Shown piece after piece: positions 51,617-59,533 of a DNA stretch of 64,000 bases. A model generated the notes under the pieces. The model saw nothing but the letters and a program-made list of their open reading frames with translations. It did not search any database and was not told the origin of the DNA. How positions within the stretch are numbered: the first letter of the stretch is position 1; each line of letters opens with the position of its first letter. The stretch is from contig CAZUJF010000019.1 of the NCBI GenBank assembly GCA_964619955.1, forward strand, positions 1 through 64,000, read 5' to 3'. The position numbers and the translations under genes were made by a program. The DNA comes from JACQFK01 sp964619955. Lineage in GTDB: Bacteria; Planctomycetota; MHYJ01; JACPRB01.

Positions 51617-53134
51617 GGGAGTGGCGACCGCGCGGTCCTGGAGCCTGATGAGTTCGGGGAGCCCCAGCGCCGCCGAGCCGTCGAGCGTGCTGCCGAAGAC
51701 GCGGATCTCGTCGAGGATGCCGCGATAGCCCCGCTCCGGGGCCAGGGCGCGGATCTGCGGCGAGACGTTGCCCACCGTCAGCTGCGGGGCGATCTTCGAG
51801 CCGCTCGTGCCGCGCGCGTAATCCACGGACCCGGCCGCCTTCGCGTCGGCGTTGCGGGTGCCGAAGTAGAACTTCACGTGGCCCGACGCGGCCGTGGAAT
51901 CGTAGGTGACCGCGAAGAAGCGCCACTTCTGCCACTGTTCTCCGCCCGCCTCCTTCGCCTTCGGATCGTAGACGGGGATCTGCTCGATCGCGCTCTTGGC
52001 GGGCGACTGGTCGGCCCACTGGTTGATGCCCAGCTGGAGCGAACCGTCGGCGCGATGGATCAGCTCCACGCCCTCGAGCTGCTTCACGGGATTGAACCAG
52101 CTCACGAGGCGGTTCCCGGCGCCCGCCTCCTTGGATGCGGCGCCCTCGCGGGCCTCCATGACGATCGTCCACCCGCTGATCGTGAACGACTTGAGGTTCT
52201 TGAGCTGGTCGATCCCCGCGCCGCCGCCGAGGTCCACCGCTCCGGAGCCGCCCAGACCCCAGTCCAGGGCCGACGGGCCGGCGTTGGGCGGCACGGTCCC
52301 GGTCCAGGCGGGCTTCTTCTCCGTCACCACCGCGCTCGCGAAGAGGCCGCAGGTGGCCCCGGTGTTGGCCGTCGACGTGCCGCCGTTCTCCCGGAACGAG
52401 AACTCGACCAGCAGCGGCACCGGCAGGCCGGGCTTGGAGGGCTCGGGCTTGAAATCCTGCTCCTTCTTGACGGCCTCGTCCTTGCCGCGCTTCTGGTACC
52501 AGATCAGGAGCTCCTTGATGGTCGGGTAGGGCTGGTCCGAAATGCGCTTGATGGACTTGAGGATCTCGGGCTGGAGGCGGTCGTTGACGGCCTTGATCTC
52601 GGGGGAGACGTTGTCCTTCTTCTTCTCGATGAACTCGTAGTGGCCGAAGAGCTTCTCCAGCGCCACGGGGGCCGGGAAGCCCTCGATGGCCCGGACGCCG
52701 TTGACGGCCTGGTCCGCATCCTTTCCCTTCAGCCATTCCTCGAAGAGGGGCAGCGACGACTCATGGCCCACTTTCCCGATGGCGGGGACCACCTTGGTAT
52801 AGAGGTAGGGGATCTTGCGGTAGCCCTGCAGGGCGTTCGAGAGGGCCTGCGAGGCGGCCGCGCTGCGGCGGTACCGGGACAGGATCTCGATGGAGAGCAG
52901 CGGCAGGAGATAGTTCGGATCGTGCGGGCCCGGGGCCAGGAATCTCGCGATCGAGGGGACCTTGGCGTTGTCCCGCGGCTCGCTCTCGCCGAACTCCTTC
53001 AGCAGCGCGGCCTTCTCGAGGAGCGACTTCGCATCCTTGATCTTGGCCTTGAACTCCTCGATGGATTTCTTGACGGCCTCGTCCTGGGGACCGGAAAGCG
53101 CTCCAAGCGCGAGACACAGCAGCAGACTGGCCAT
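51614..53134 (-). CDS. Secreted LamG/concanavalin-like domain protein
   Basis: A 506-residue exported protein (MASLLLCLALGALSG signal). The first 230 residues are helical with HEAT-like character (LLPLLSIEILSRYRRSAAAS, VVPAIGKVGHESSLPLFEEW). The C-terminal 260 residues form a LamG-like jelly roll, with FTISGWTIVMEA, WRFFAVTYDS and YRGILDEIRVFGSTLDGS as typical strands. It has no catalytic motif. Such proteins are frequent in planctomycetes and probably bind polysaccharide or mediate cell-surface contacts. Convergent with the ATPase gene, ending in a palindrome. Confidence 0.7.
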   Translation of the reverse strand: MASLLLCLALGALSGPQDEAVKKSIEEFKAKIKDAKSLLEKAALLKEFGESEPRDNAKVPSIARFLAPGPHDPNYLLPLLSIEILSRYRRSAAASQALSNALQGYRKIPYLYTKVVPAIGKVGHESSLPLFEEWLKGKDADQAVNGVRAIEGFPAPVALEKLFGHYEFIEKKKDNVSPEIKAVNDRLQPEILKSIKRISDQPYPTIKELLIWYQKRGKDEAVKKEQDFKPEPSKPGLPVPLLVEFSFRENGGTSTANTGATCGLFASAVVTEKKPAWTGTVPPNAGPSALDWGLGGSGAVDLGGGAGIDQLKNLKSFTISGWTIVMEAREGAASKEAGAGNRLVSWFNPVKQLEGVELIHRADGSLQLGINQWADQSPAKSAIEQIPVYDPKAKEAGGEQWQKWRFFAVTYDSTAASGHVKFYFGTRNADAKAAGSVDYARGTSGSKIAPQLTVGNVSPQIRALAPERGYRGILDEIRVFGSTLDGSAALGLPELIRLQDRAVATP

Positions 53135-53428
53135 GCAACCCCCCTGTTCGCTCGCCCCCCGAGTGATCCCGCGTTCCTATCCGAAGGCACCGGCCCCTGC
53201 CGGATGCCGCTGGCGTCTGAGTGGTTCGGGTTGGGAGGGACTGGGTGCGCCGGTGTGGAGCACCCGGGACATCCCGGCGCGGAAGGGTTCCGCGCCCCCG
53301 GTGCTCGCCCCCCATAAGTGTACCCATGCGCCCATGCGCGGGGCAAGCCTGAATTCAAAAAATTCCGGACAGCCCGACCCTCACGATTTGATTGTGGCGG
53401 GGGCGCGCGATCCGCTATCTTTTCCGCC
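53135..53428. other. Divergent non-coding spacer
   Basis: 294 bases between the LamG gene and the divergent amidohydrolase gene. The AT-rich part near 53350-53400 and TATCTT at 53416-53421, seven bases before the ATG at 53429, look like the amidohydrolase promoter. A short CCGGGACATCCCGG hairpin is near 53268. No gene is supported. Confidence 0.45.
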
Positions 53429-54307
53429 ATGAGATTCACCGTCGGGCTCGTCCAGATGCGCTGCGGCGCGGACGTGAAACGCAACCAGGCGGCCGCGGAA
53501 AAGGCCGTCCGCGAGGCGGCCCGGAAGGGCGCGCAGGTCGTGTGCCTGCCGGAGCTCTACCGCAGCCTTTACTTCTGCCAGAGCGAGGATCACGCGCAGT
53601 TCGCGCTGGCGGAAGCCGTGCCCGGACCCGCCACGAAGGCCCTCGGGGCCCTCGCGAAAAAACTCGGCATCGTCATCGTGGGGTCGCTCTTCGAGCGCCG
53701 CGCGGCGGGCGTCTATCACAACACGGCTGTGGTGCTCGACGCCGACGGCCGCCTCGCCGGGATCTACCGGAAGATGCACATCCCCGACGACCCGCTCTAC
53801 TACGAGAAATTCTACTTCACGCCGGGCGACCTCGGCTTCAAGGCCTTCGACACGCGCTTCGGCCGCATCGGCACGCTGGTGTGCTGGGACCAGTGGTATC
53901 CCGAGGCCGCGCGCCTCACCGCCCTGCAGGGCGCCGCGATCCTCTTCTACCCCACCGCCATCGGCTGGCATCCTTCGGAAAAGGCCCAGTGGGGCGAGGC
54001 CCAGACCTCCGCCTGGCAGACCATCCAGAAGTCCCACGCCATCGCCAACGGCTGTTATGTGGCGGGCGTCAACCGCACCGGCCACGAAGGCCCCAAGGGC
54101 GGCGGCATCGAATTCTTCGGCGCCTCCTTCCTCGTCGACCCCTACGGACGCGTGATCGCGGAGGCGTCGCGCGGGAAGGTGGAGGTCCTCGTCGCCGAGG
54201 TGGACACCGCGACCGTCGAGACCGCCCGGCAGCACTGGCCGTTCCTGCGGGACCGCCGCATCGACGCCTACGGCGGCCTCACCGAGCGCTACCTGGAGAA
54301 GCGGTGA
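53429..54307 (+). CDS. aguB: N-carbamoylputrescine amidohydrolase
   Basis: A 292-residue nitrilase-superfamily enzyme that converts N-carbamoylputrescine to putrescine, CO2 and ammonia. The catalytic triad is visible: Glu42 in CLPELYRS, Lys115 in IYRKMHIPDDP and Cys152 in LVCWDQWYPEAAR. The segment PTAIGWHPSEK and QHWPFLRDRRIDAY are typical of AguB. The ATG at 53429 has no Shine-Dalgarno but a TATCTT box seven bases upstream, a leaderless layout; an in-frame start at 53318 would add 37 unrelated residues. It overlaps the agmatine deiminase gene by four bases. Confidence 0.93.
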   Translation: MRFTVGLVQMRCGADVKRNQAAAEKAVREAARKGAQVVCLPELYRSLYFCQSEDHAQFALAEAVPGPATKALGALAKKLGIVIVGSLFERRAAGVYHNTAVVLDADGRLAGIYRKMHIPDDPLYYEKFYFTPGDLGFKAFDTRFGRIGTLVCWDQWYPEAARLTALQGAAILFYPTAIGWHPSEKAQWGEAQTSAWQTIQKSHAIANGCYVAGVNRTGHEGPKGGGIEFFGASFLVDPYGRVIAEASRGKVEVLVAEVDTATVETARQHWPFLRDRRIDAYGGLTERYLEKR

Positions 54308-55314
54308 ACCTTACCGGCTTCCGCATGCCCGCGGAATGGGCGCCCCATCGCGCGACCTGGATCGCGTGGCCGCACAACCGCGCCGACTGGCCCGGCCGCT
54401 TCGGCCCCATCCCCTGGGCGTACGGGGAGATCGTCCGCATCCTCTCCCGCAACGAACGGGTCCGCATCCTCGTCAAGGACGCCGCCCTGCAGCGGGACGC
54501 GAAAGCCCTGCTCGCCAAACTGGGCGTGGATCTCCGGAAGGTCGACTTCTTCCGCATCCCCACCGACCGGGTCTGGACCCGGGACTCCGGCGCGATCTTC
54601 GTCGTCGACGGCAAAGGCCGGCGCATCGCGACGCACTGGACGTTCAACGGCTGGGCGAAGTATCCGAACCACAAGAAGGACGACCTCGTCGCGGGACGCA
54701 TGGCCCGGGCCGCCCGGGTCCCCGAGTTCAAGGTGCCCGGCGTGGTGATGGAGGGCGGCGCGATCGACGTGGACGGCCGCGGCACGCTGCTGGCCACCGA
54801 GGAGTGCCTGCTCTCCGATGTCCAGGCGCGAAACCCCGGGCTCGGGCGCGCGGGCATCGAGCGCGTGTTCGGCGAGGTCCTGGGAATCCGCCGCGTCGTC
54901 TGGCTCGGCCGCGGCATCGTGGGCGACGACACGCACGGCCACATCGACGACATCGCCCGCTTCGTCGCGCCGGGACGGGTGCTGCTCTGCTCCGAGAAGA
55001 ACCCGAAGGACGAGAACCACGCGATCTGCGCGGAGAACCGCGAGCGCTTGCGGGACGCGAAGCTCGAGGTGATCGACCTGCCGCTGCCCTCCCCCGTCGT
55101 CTTCGACGGCCAGCGGGTGCCCGCCAGCTACGCCAACTTCTACATCGCCAACGGCGCCGTCATCGTCCCGACGTTCAACGATCCGAAGGACCGGCACGCC
55201 CTGGGCCAAATCGCCGAGTGTTTCCCGGACCGCGAGGTGGTCGGGATCCACTGCGGGGATTTCATCTGGGGTCTCGGCACGCTGCACTGCGCCACGCAAC
55301 AGGAGCCGGACTAG
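54304..55314 (+). CDS. aguA: Agmatine deiminase
   Basis: A 336-residue peptidylarginine-deiminase-type enzyme that hydrolyses agmatine to N-carbamoylputrescine, feeding the enzyme encoded just upstream. Conserved pieces are MPAEWAPHRATWIAWPHN, VWTRDSGA, MEGGAIDVDG, DDTHGHIDD and the catalytic Cys329 in LGTLHCATQQ. The GTG start at 54304 overlaps the aguB stop (GTGA). Its TAG stop shares CTAG with the stop of the convergent gene. No arginine decarboxylase gene is in the window, so agmatine may be imported or made elsewhere. Confidence 0.94.
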   Translation: MNLTGFRMPAEWAPHRATWIAWPHNRADWPGRFGPIPWAYGEIVRILSRNERVRILVKDAALQRDAKALLAKLGVDLRKVDFFRIPTDRVWTRDSGAIFVVDGKGRRIATHWTFNGWAKYPNHKKDDLVAGRMARAARVPEFKVPGVVMEGGAIDVDGRGTLLATEECLLSDVQARNPGLGRAGIERVFGEVLGIRRVVWLGRGIVGDDTHGHIDDIARFVAPGRVLLCSEKNPKDENHAICAENRERLRDAKLEVIDLPLPSPVVFDGQRVPASYANFYIANGAVIVPTFNDPKDRHALGQIAECFPDREVVGIHCGDFIWGLGTLHCATQQEPD

Positions 55315-55781
55315 GTCTTCCGGAGCGATGCCACGCGTGAGCGGCAGGCTTCCTGGGACTCGTCGGGCTTGAAGTCCGGGATCCGCTTCGCGAGCAACGG
55401 AAAACAGGACTCCAGGATCTGCCAGCCCTGGCGGCGCTGGTCGGGGTCCTCCGCCCCCAGGAATTCCAGGATCCGCGGCAGCTCGGGGCCGAGGTCCTCC
55501 CCGCGTCCGTAAAGCTCCCGGTAGTAGAGGTGGAAGACCGGCCAGTTCTCCCCCTTCATCTCGCCGCGCAGCTGATGGCTCGGAAGCTCCTTCAGCTCCT
55601 TCGCGATGCGCTGATGAAAGTATTTGCGGGGCAGCGGGGCCCCGAACCAGCCCGCCGCCGCCCCGCCGGCCAAGCCCAGGAGCAGCCCGGGCCAGCCCAG
55701 CAGGATCTTCCCGGCGATTCCGATGAAGATGCCCAGGCCGACGGCGACGAGGACCCGCAGCTGGGTGAGCGTCGAGCGCAT
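55311..55781 (-). CDS. Small membrane protein of unknown function
   Basis: A 156-residue protein not recognised. Residues about 8-48 form one long or two short hydrophobic helices rich in glycine (VAVGLGIFIGIAGKIL, LLLGLAGGAAAGWFG). The remainder is hydrophilic and helical with a possible HEAT-like pattern (LGAEDPDQRRQGWQILESCFPLLAKRI). It starts ten bases after the exonuclease stop on the same strand, so the two are probably cotranscribed. It may be an inner-membrane accessory protein; no function is proposed. Confidence 0.6.
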   Translation of the reverse strand: MRSTLTQLRVLVAVGLGIFIGIAGKILLGWPGLLLGLAGGAAAGWFGAPLPRKYFHQRIAKELKELPSHQLRGEMKGENWPVFHLYYRELYGRGEDLGPELPRILEFLGAEDPDQRRQGWQILESCFPLLAKRIPDFKPDESQEACRSRVASLRKT

Positions 55782-55790
55782 GGAGGAAGT

Positions 55791-56294
55791 CTAGCGGACG
55801 GACGGCGGCGGGGCCACCCCGGCCGCCAGGACGATCCGCGCGCAGGCCTCGGCGTCGGAGAGCGCATCGTGATGACGGAGCCCGATCCCGAGATGGCGGC
55901 ACACGTCCGGCAGCTTCGCGGGGCGCAGGCCCCAGGCGCGGCGCGCCAGCTTCACCGTGCACTCGAACGGCAGCTCCGGAAGCTTCAGGCCCGCGCGGTC
56001 GCAGCAGGCGCGCAGCACGGAGCGGTCGAAGGACGCGTTGTGCGCCGCCAGGAACTCCGCGCCTTCGAGGAGCGGCGTGAGGTCAGGCCAGACCCGGGCG
56101 AAGGGCGGCTCGTTCCGCACGCGGTCCCAGGTGATGCCGTGGATGTACGAGAACTGCATGACGCTGCGCGGCGGCCGGATGAGCCGGTGGACGGACTTCG
56201 TGATCCGACCGCCCTCCACCCGCACGAGCCCCACGGAACAGGCGCTGTCGCGGCCGGAATCCGCGGTCTCGAAGTCGAGGGCGACGAAGATCAC
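55791..56294 (-). CDS. DnaQ-like 3'-5' exonuclease
   Basis: A 167-residue DEDDh exonuclease: VALDFETAD (first acidic pair), AHNASFDRSVL (third) and HHDALSDAEACARI (final His and Asp). Lacking any extra domain it resembles stand-alone proofreading-like or RNase T-like exonucleases rather than a replicative epsilon subunit. The start at 56294 is a GTG codon; the next ATG would cut into the first catalytic motif. The gene is divergent from ridA-like 56357. The physiological substrate is unknown. Confidence 0.85.
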   Translation of the reverse strand: MIFVALDFETADSGRDSACSVGLVRVEGGRITKSVHRLIRPPRSVMQFSYIHGITWDRVRNEPPFARVWPDLTPLLEGAEFLAAHNASFDRSVLRACCDRAGLKLPELPFECTVKLARRAWGLRPAKLPDVCRHLGIGLRHHDALSDAEACARIVLAAGVAPPPSVR

Positions 56295-56356
56295 GGGGGC
56301 ATTCAGCCACGCTTCCGCGGGCGCGGCAAGGAATACCGGATGTTAGACTGCGGGGC

Positions 56357-56755
56357 ATGAAACGCGTGGACCCGCTGCATCCCGCCTCGCTCAAGAAGCC
56401 GTCGGGCTACACCCACGGCTTCGCGGTGACGGGCGGCCGGCATCTCTTCATCGCCGGGCAGACGGCGTCGAGCCTCGGCCCCATCGACACGGACGATTTC
56501 ACCGAGCAGTTCGACCGGGCGCTCGCCGCGGTGCTCGCGGTCGTCGCGGAGGCGGGCGGCAAACCCGCGGACCTGATGAGCTTCACGATCTTCGTGACGA
56601 GCGTGGAGGAGTACCTGGCGGCGCTCAAGCCGCTGGGGACGCGCTACCGGACGCGCATGGGCCGGCATTATCCGTGCATGGCGCTCGTCGAGGTGCGCCG
56701 CCTCGTGAACCCCAGGGCCAAGGTGGAGATCCAGGCGAGCGCCGTTCTGGATTGA
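56357..56755 (+). CDS. RidA/YjgF-family protein
   Basis: A 132-residue RidA-family protein. Members deaminate reactive enamine/imine intermediates produced by PLP enzymes. The first strand GRHLFIAGQTAS, the helix DFTEQFDRALAAVLAVVAEAGGKPADL and the C-terminal HYPCMALVEVRRLVNPRAKVEIQA are family-like, with the substrate-binding Arg in the last segment. TAGACT ends seven bases before the ATG and no strong Shine-Dalgarno exists, so it may be leaderless. Subfamily and exact role are uncertain. Confidence 0.85.
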   Translation: MKRVDPLHPASLKKPSGYTHGFAVTGGRHLFIAGQTASSLGPIDTDDFTEQFDRALAAVLAVVAEAGGKPADLMSFTIFVTSVEEYLAALKPLGTRYRTRMGRHYPCMALVEVRRLVNPRAKVEIQASAVLD

Positions 56756-56811
56756 CTTTTTTCCGGAAATCGTCATTTTTCGTGTCGAGTCCGGCGGGGT
56801 TTCCCGCACTA

Positions 56812-56823
56812 CTCCCGCGGGAG
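56812..56823. promoter_or_regulatory. Perfect palindrome covering the sigma-factor ribosome site
   Basis: CTCCCGCGGGAG is a perfect 12-base palindrome whose right half is part of GGAGGAG, the ribosome site of the sigma-factor gene (ATG 56834). If it folds in mRNA it would hide the site; it may also simply be a protein-binding site. Confidence 0.4.
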
Positions 56824-56833
56824 GAGAACCGAC

Positions 56834-57607
56834 ATGGAAGACCTGATCGCCCGTTGTCTCGCCGGGGACGGCGACGCCGCCAACGAACTCTGCCGCGCCT
56901 ATCACGTCCGGCTCCGCGAATACGCCGTCTCGCGGGGCGCCTCGCTCGACGACGCCGAGGACATCGCGCAGGAGAGCCTGGTCGCCGCGCTGCAGGGGCT
57001 CGGCCAGGGGCGGCGTCCCGAGCGGCTCACCTGGTGGCTGCTCGGCATCGTCCGCAACAAGCACCGCAACCTCAAGAAACCCCTGCTCGGGGGCGCGATC
57101 GAGGACGACCGCATCGCCGACGTCCGCCGCGGCAGCGCCCGCACGCTCGCGGTGAAGCGGGAGATGAACGCGCTGCTCGAGCGGTCGCTGTCCAAACTGG
57201 CCCCCGCGGACCGCGAGCTGCTGCGGATGCTGCACCAGGAGGGTCTGAGCCGGAAGGACATCGGCGAGAAGCTCGGGGTCGAGAGCGGGGCGCTGCACGC
57301 GCGGGTGGAGCGGGCCCACGCGCGGCTGCGGGAGTCCGTCGAAGGCCACTTCACCACCATCGCCCAGCGCCGGCTGAAGCCCGAGGCGCTCCGGCTCGAG
57401 ACGATCCGCGCGCTGCGTCCCGCCTTCCGGCAGGTGGTCCAGGCGCTGCATCTGGAGGGTCTGAGCGAGGACGCGGCCTGCGCGAAGCTCGGCCTGCCGA
57501 AGGCGACGTTCCGGGCGCGGCTGCGCAGCGCCTACGCGATGCTCAAGTGCGACGCGACGGCGGACTACGCCAGGGCCCGCGAGGAGTACGAGGCGGAGAA
57601 GGCCTGA
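56834..57607 (+). CDS. ECF-like sigma factor with extra C-terminal HTH
   Basis: A 257-residue sigma-70-family protein. Region 2 is visible in residues 5-75 (CLAGDGDAANELCRAYH, DDAEDIAQESLVAAL, WWLLGIVRNKHRN) and region 4 at about 120-165 (LAPADRELLRMLHQEGLSRK, IGEKLGVESGALHARVERAH). The tail is unusual: residues about 200-245 repeat a region-4-like pattern, LHLEGLSEDAACAKLGLPKA followed by TFRARLRSAYAMLK. No anti-sigma gene is adjacent; the macro-domain gene is convergent. A GGAGGAG site lies in a palindrome before the ATG. Targets are unknown. Confidence 0.85.
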   Translation: MEDLIARCLAGDGDAANELCRAYHVRLREYAVSRGASLDDAEDIAQESLVAALQGLGQGRRPERLTWWLLGIVRNKHRNLKKPLLGGAIEDDRIADVRRGSARTLAVKREMNALLERSLSKLAPADRELLRMLHQEGLSRKDIGEKLGVESGALHARVERAHARLRESVEGHFTTIAQRRLKPEALRLETIRALRPAFRQVVQALHLEGLSEDAACAKLGLPKATFRARLRSAYAMLKCDATADYARAREEYEAEKA

Positions 57608-58129
57608 TCAGCGTCCCGCCGTGCGGCGGCGCTGGGCCTCCGTGTAGGCGCGGAGGGCGTCCTCGTCGAAGAGCACGAACACGATGCGGTCGAGGGCGCC
57701 GGGGTTCTTGAGCAGCCAGCCGTGCACGGAGCCGACGGCGATGACGGAGGCCTCGGCGAGCGGATAGCCGTACGCGCCGGTGGAGATCGCGGGGAACGCG
57801 ATCGAGCGGCAGCCCTTTTCGACGGCGAGATCGAGGCACTTCAGGTGGCAGGAGGCGAGCTGTTCGACGTCCTGCTCCTTCCCGCGATAGACCGGCCCGA
57901 CGGCGTGGAAGACGAACTTCGCGGGGAGGCTCCCGGCGCGGGTGGCGACGGCCGATCCGGGCGGGCAGCCGCCGAGGGCGCGGCACTCCTCGAGGATCGT
58001 GGGTCCGCCGGCGCGGTGGATCGCCCCGTCCACGCCTCCGCCGCCGGCCAGCTTCGCGTTGGCGGCATTGACGATGGCATCGACGGCCACCCGGGTGATG
58101 TCGCCTTTGACGAATTCGAGAGGGGTCAT
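57608..58129 (-). CDS. Macro-domain ADP-ribose hydrolase
   Basis: A 173-residue macro-domain protein of the YmdB/MacroD type that removes acetyl groups from O-acetyl-ADP-ribose or ADP-ribose from proteins. The key motifs are VDAIVNAANAKLAGGGGVDG and FPAISTGAYGYP. The ATG at 58129 is used because the family begins MTPLEFVKGDIT. TACACT ends eight bases before it and no Shine-Dalgarno is seen. The stop abuts that of the convergent sigma-factor gene. It stands next to a toxin-antitoxin pair, but that pair is of RelE type, so a link is not implied. Confidence 0.9.
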   Translation of the reverse strand: MTPLEFVKGDITRVAVDAIVNAANAKLAGGGGVDGAIHRAGGPTILEECRALGGCPPGSAVATRAGSLPAKFVFHAVGPVYRGKEQDVEQLASCHLKCLDLAVEKGCRSIAFPAISTGAYGYPLAEASVIAVGSVHGWLLKNPGALDRIVFVLFDEDALRAYTEAQRRRTAGR

Positions 58130-58218
58130 GGGGGCAGAGTGTAGCCCGGGGGCCCCTCTTCCGGCAACGGCGCCGTCGCAGCTGCGGTCAAGGAAGGTTC
58201 GCCGCTGATCCGCCGAGA

Positions 58219-58248
58219 TGGACATTACAACAAACTTGTTGTTATAAT
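58219..58248 (+). promoter_or_regulatory. Promoter of the RelE/Xre operon
   Basis: TGGACA (58219-58224), 5/6 match to the -35 consensus, is followed after 18 bases by a perfect TATAAT (58243-58248). The toxin ATG at 58268 has a GGAGGGGG ribosome site. Confidence 0.7.
58227..58242. promoter_or_regulatory. Operator palindrome of the RelE/Xre operon
   Basis: A perfect inverted repeat ACAACAA-AC-TTGTTGT fills the space between the -35 and -10 boxes. Antitoxins of the Xre type repress their own operon through such sites, so this is the likely antitoxin target. Confidence 0.65.
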
Positions 58249-58267
58249 TGCTTCAGGTGGAGGGGGC

Positions 58268-58630
58268 ATGTACGAGGTCGTCTACTACACGAATGTGCGG
58301 GGCGGCTCGCCGGTGGAGGATTTCGTTAATGCCATGCCCGAGAAGCAGCAGAGGAAGGTGGCCGCCTTCCTCGAACTCCTTGCCCGGGAAGGCCCCCGGC
58401 TCCGGCGACCGTATGCGGATCACGTCAAAGGCGAACTCCGGGAGCTCCGGATGCAATTCGGGCGCAACGAATACAGGATCTTCCACTTCTTCGTTCTGAA
58501 GGAGCGGGTGGTGCTGGTCCATGCGTTCACCAAGAAGACCGACAAGCTGCCCCGGCGGGAGATCGAAACGGCGGAACAGCGGATGAGGGATTTCAAGCAG
58601 AGGCTGGAATCGAAGGAGTTGGGACCATGA
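58268..58630 (+). CDS. RelE/HigB-like (Gp49 type) toxin
   Basis: A 120-residue RelE/ParE-superfamily toxin of the phage Gp49-like type (PF05973), predicted to cut mRNA on the ribosome or otherwise block growth. Typical pieces are GGSPVEDFVNAMPEKQQRKV, LREGP-like ...KGELRELRMQFGRNEYRIFHF and VVLVHAFTKKTDKLPRREIE. It comes first and overlaps the antitoxin gene by four bases (ATGA). It is controlled by a palindrome-bearing promoter immediately upstream. This is the second toxin-antitoxin pair in the window and is unrelated in sequence to HigBA at 208-947. Confidence 0.88.
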   Translation: MYEVVYYTNVRGGSPVEDFVNAMPEKQQRKVAAFLELLAREGPRLRRPYADHVKGELRELRMQFGRNEYRIFHFFVLKERVVLVHAFTKKTDKLPRREIETAEQRMRDFKQRLESKELGP

Positions 58631-58929
58631 AGAAGATGAGGATGCGACGCTTTGGGGACTGGCTCGGGGAGAAGCTTCTGGATCCGAAGTTCCGGAAGGG
58701 ATACCCGGAGGCCCGCATGGCGGTCTTCCTGGGATACAAGATCCACGAGCTCCGGGGGAACTTGGGCCTCACCCAGGCGGAGCTGGCCCGCCGGATGGGG
58801 ACCCGGCAGCAGGCGATCGCGCGCCTCGAGCGCGGCGATTACGGGGGGTTCACCCTGAAGACGCTGGAGCGCATTGCAAGGGCGACCAGAACCGAGCTCG
58901 TCATCGACTTCCGCCGCACGGGATCCTGA
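58627..58929 (+). CDS. Xre-family antitoxin
   Basis: A 100-residue helix-turn-helix protein, the antitoxin partner of the preceding gene. The Xre motif is LGLTQAELARRMGTRQQAIA followed by RLERGDYGGFTLKTLERIAR. The first 45 residues form a helical arm likely to mask the toxin. The ATG overlaps the toxin stop. It should bind the palindrome at 58227-58242 and repress the operon. Confidence 0.88.
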   Translation: MKKMRMRRFGDWLGEKLLDPKFRKGYPEARMAVFLGYKIHELRGNLGLTQAELARRMGTRQQAIARLERGDYGGFTLKTLERIARATRTELVIDFRRTGS

Positions 58930-58942
58930 TCGAAAGGTTTGA

Positions 58943-59134
58943 GGATCTCTCCCAGGCCGGCTCACGGGGATCGTCCCCAGGAGCCTTCACGCGGCCCTCA
59001 AGCGGGAGGCCGTGCAGGAGGGTATTTCGCTCTCGGAACCCATCCGCCTCAAGCTCGGAGTGGCCTACCGGGACATCGCCGGTCTGCTCCTGACCCACGA
59101 TCACCCGGAAGCGGAGCAGCGGGAGGCGATATAG
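58943..59134 (+). pseudogene. Remnant of a HicB-like antitoxin
   Basis: This frame lacks any start codon but translates to a HicB/ribbon-helix-helix-like C-terminus: GRLTGIVPRSLHAALKREA then VQEGISLSEPIRLKL, ending at TAG 59132-59134. The pattern of a strand followed by a helix with LHAAL and EGISLS matches the usual end of HicB antitoxins. The N-terminal pseudo-nuclease domain and a HicA partner are missing, so this looks like the broken remains of another toxin-antitoxin module next to the intact RelE/Xre pair. Confidence 0.55.
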
Positions 59135-59184
59135 CCGGCCGGGGATGCGCTCCAACGGGCGGAAGGAGGATCCCCTGATGCCCC

Positions 59185-59391
59185 TCACTCCTTGATCAGG
59201 AGGACGTTCACGCCCTTCACGACGACCCGGACGGAATCGCCCTTCTTCAGGCCCATCTCCTCGAGCGAGTCCATCGTCATCACGCTCGACATGGAGGACG
59301 CCGGGATCTCCAGGCTGACCTGGCACATCACCGCGCCCTTCTTGATGCCGGTCACCCTGCCCACGATCTTGTTGCGCGCGCCGATCTTCAT
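59185..59391 (-). CDS. Molbindin (TOBE-domain molybdate/tungstate-binding protein)
   Basis: A 68-residue single TOBE domain: MKIGARNKIVGRVTGIKKG at the start, then VMCQVSLEI and VVVKGVNVLLIKE. Such Mop-type proteins bind molybdate or tungstate in the cytoplasm for storage or homeostasis. The ATG at 59391 follows a GGGAG site. No molybdate transporter or molybdopterin gene is near. Confidence 0.88.
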   Translation of the reverse strand: MKIGARNKIVGRVTGIKKGAVMCQVSLEIPASSMSSVMTMDSLEEMGLKKGDSVRVVVKGVNVLLIKE

Positions 59392-59533
59392 ACAGGTCTC
59401 CCAGAGTCATTCCCTCCGGCCAACGCCGCGGCACCGGGTCCCGGCAGCTTACCTGAAAACAGCAGCGCTTTCCTGTTCCGAAGCTCACCCCCCCGGAAGG
59501 GTGGGGGACGTGCCGGTTCCCACGACCCGGCCC

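Noticed and set aside
53301..53340. A spacer repeat GCTCGCCCCCC also at 53150-53160, and CCATGCGC in tandem
   Set aside because: Too short and too G/C-biased to stand above chance in this sequence.
55788..55793. TAGACT six bases before the ATG of the small membrane protein gene as a leaderless promoter
   Set aside because: Its TAG is the stop codon of the upstream exonuclease gene and GGAGG-like bases lie in between, so coupled translation explains it better.
56764..56790. An ECF-type autoregulated promoter (GGAAAT) before the sigma-factor gene
   Set aside because: The -10 half is not convincing and the consensus for this factor is unknown.
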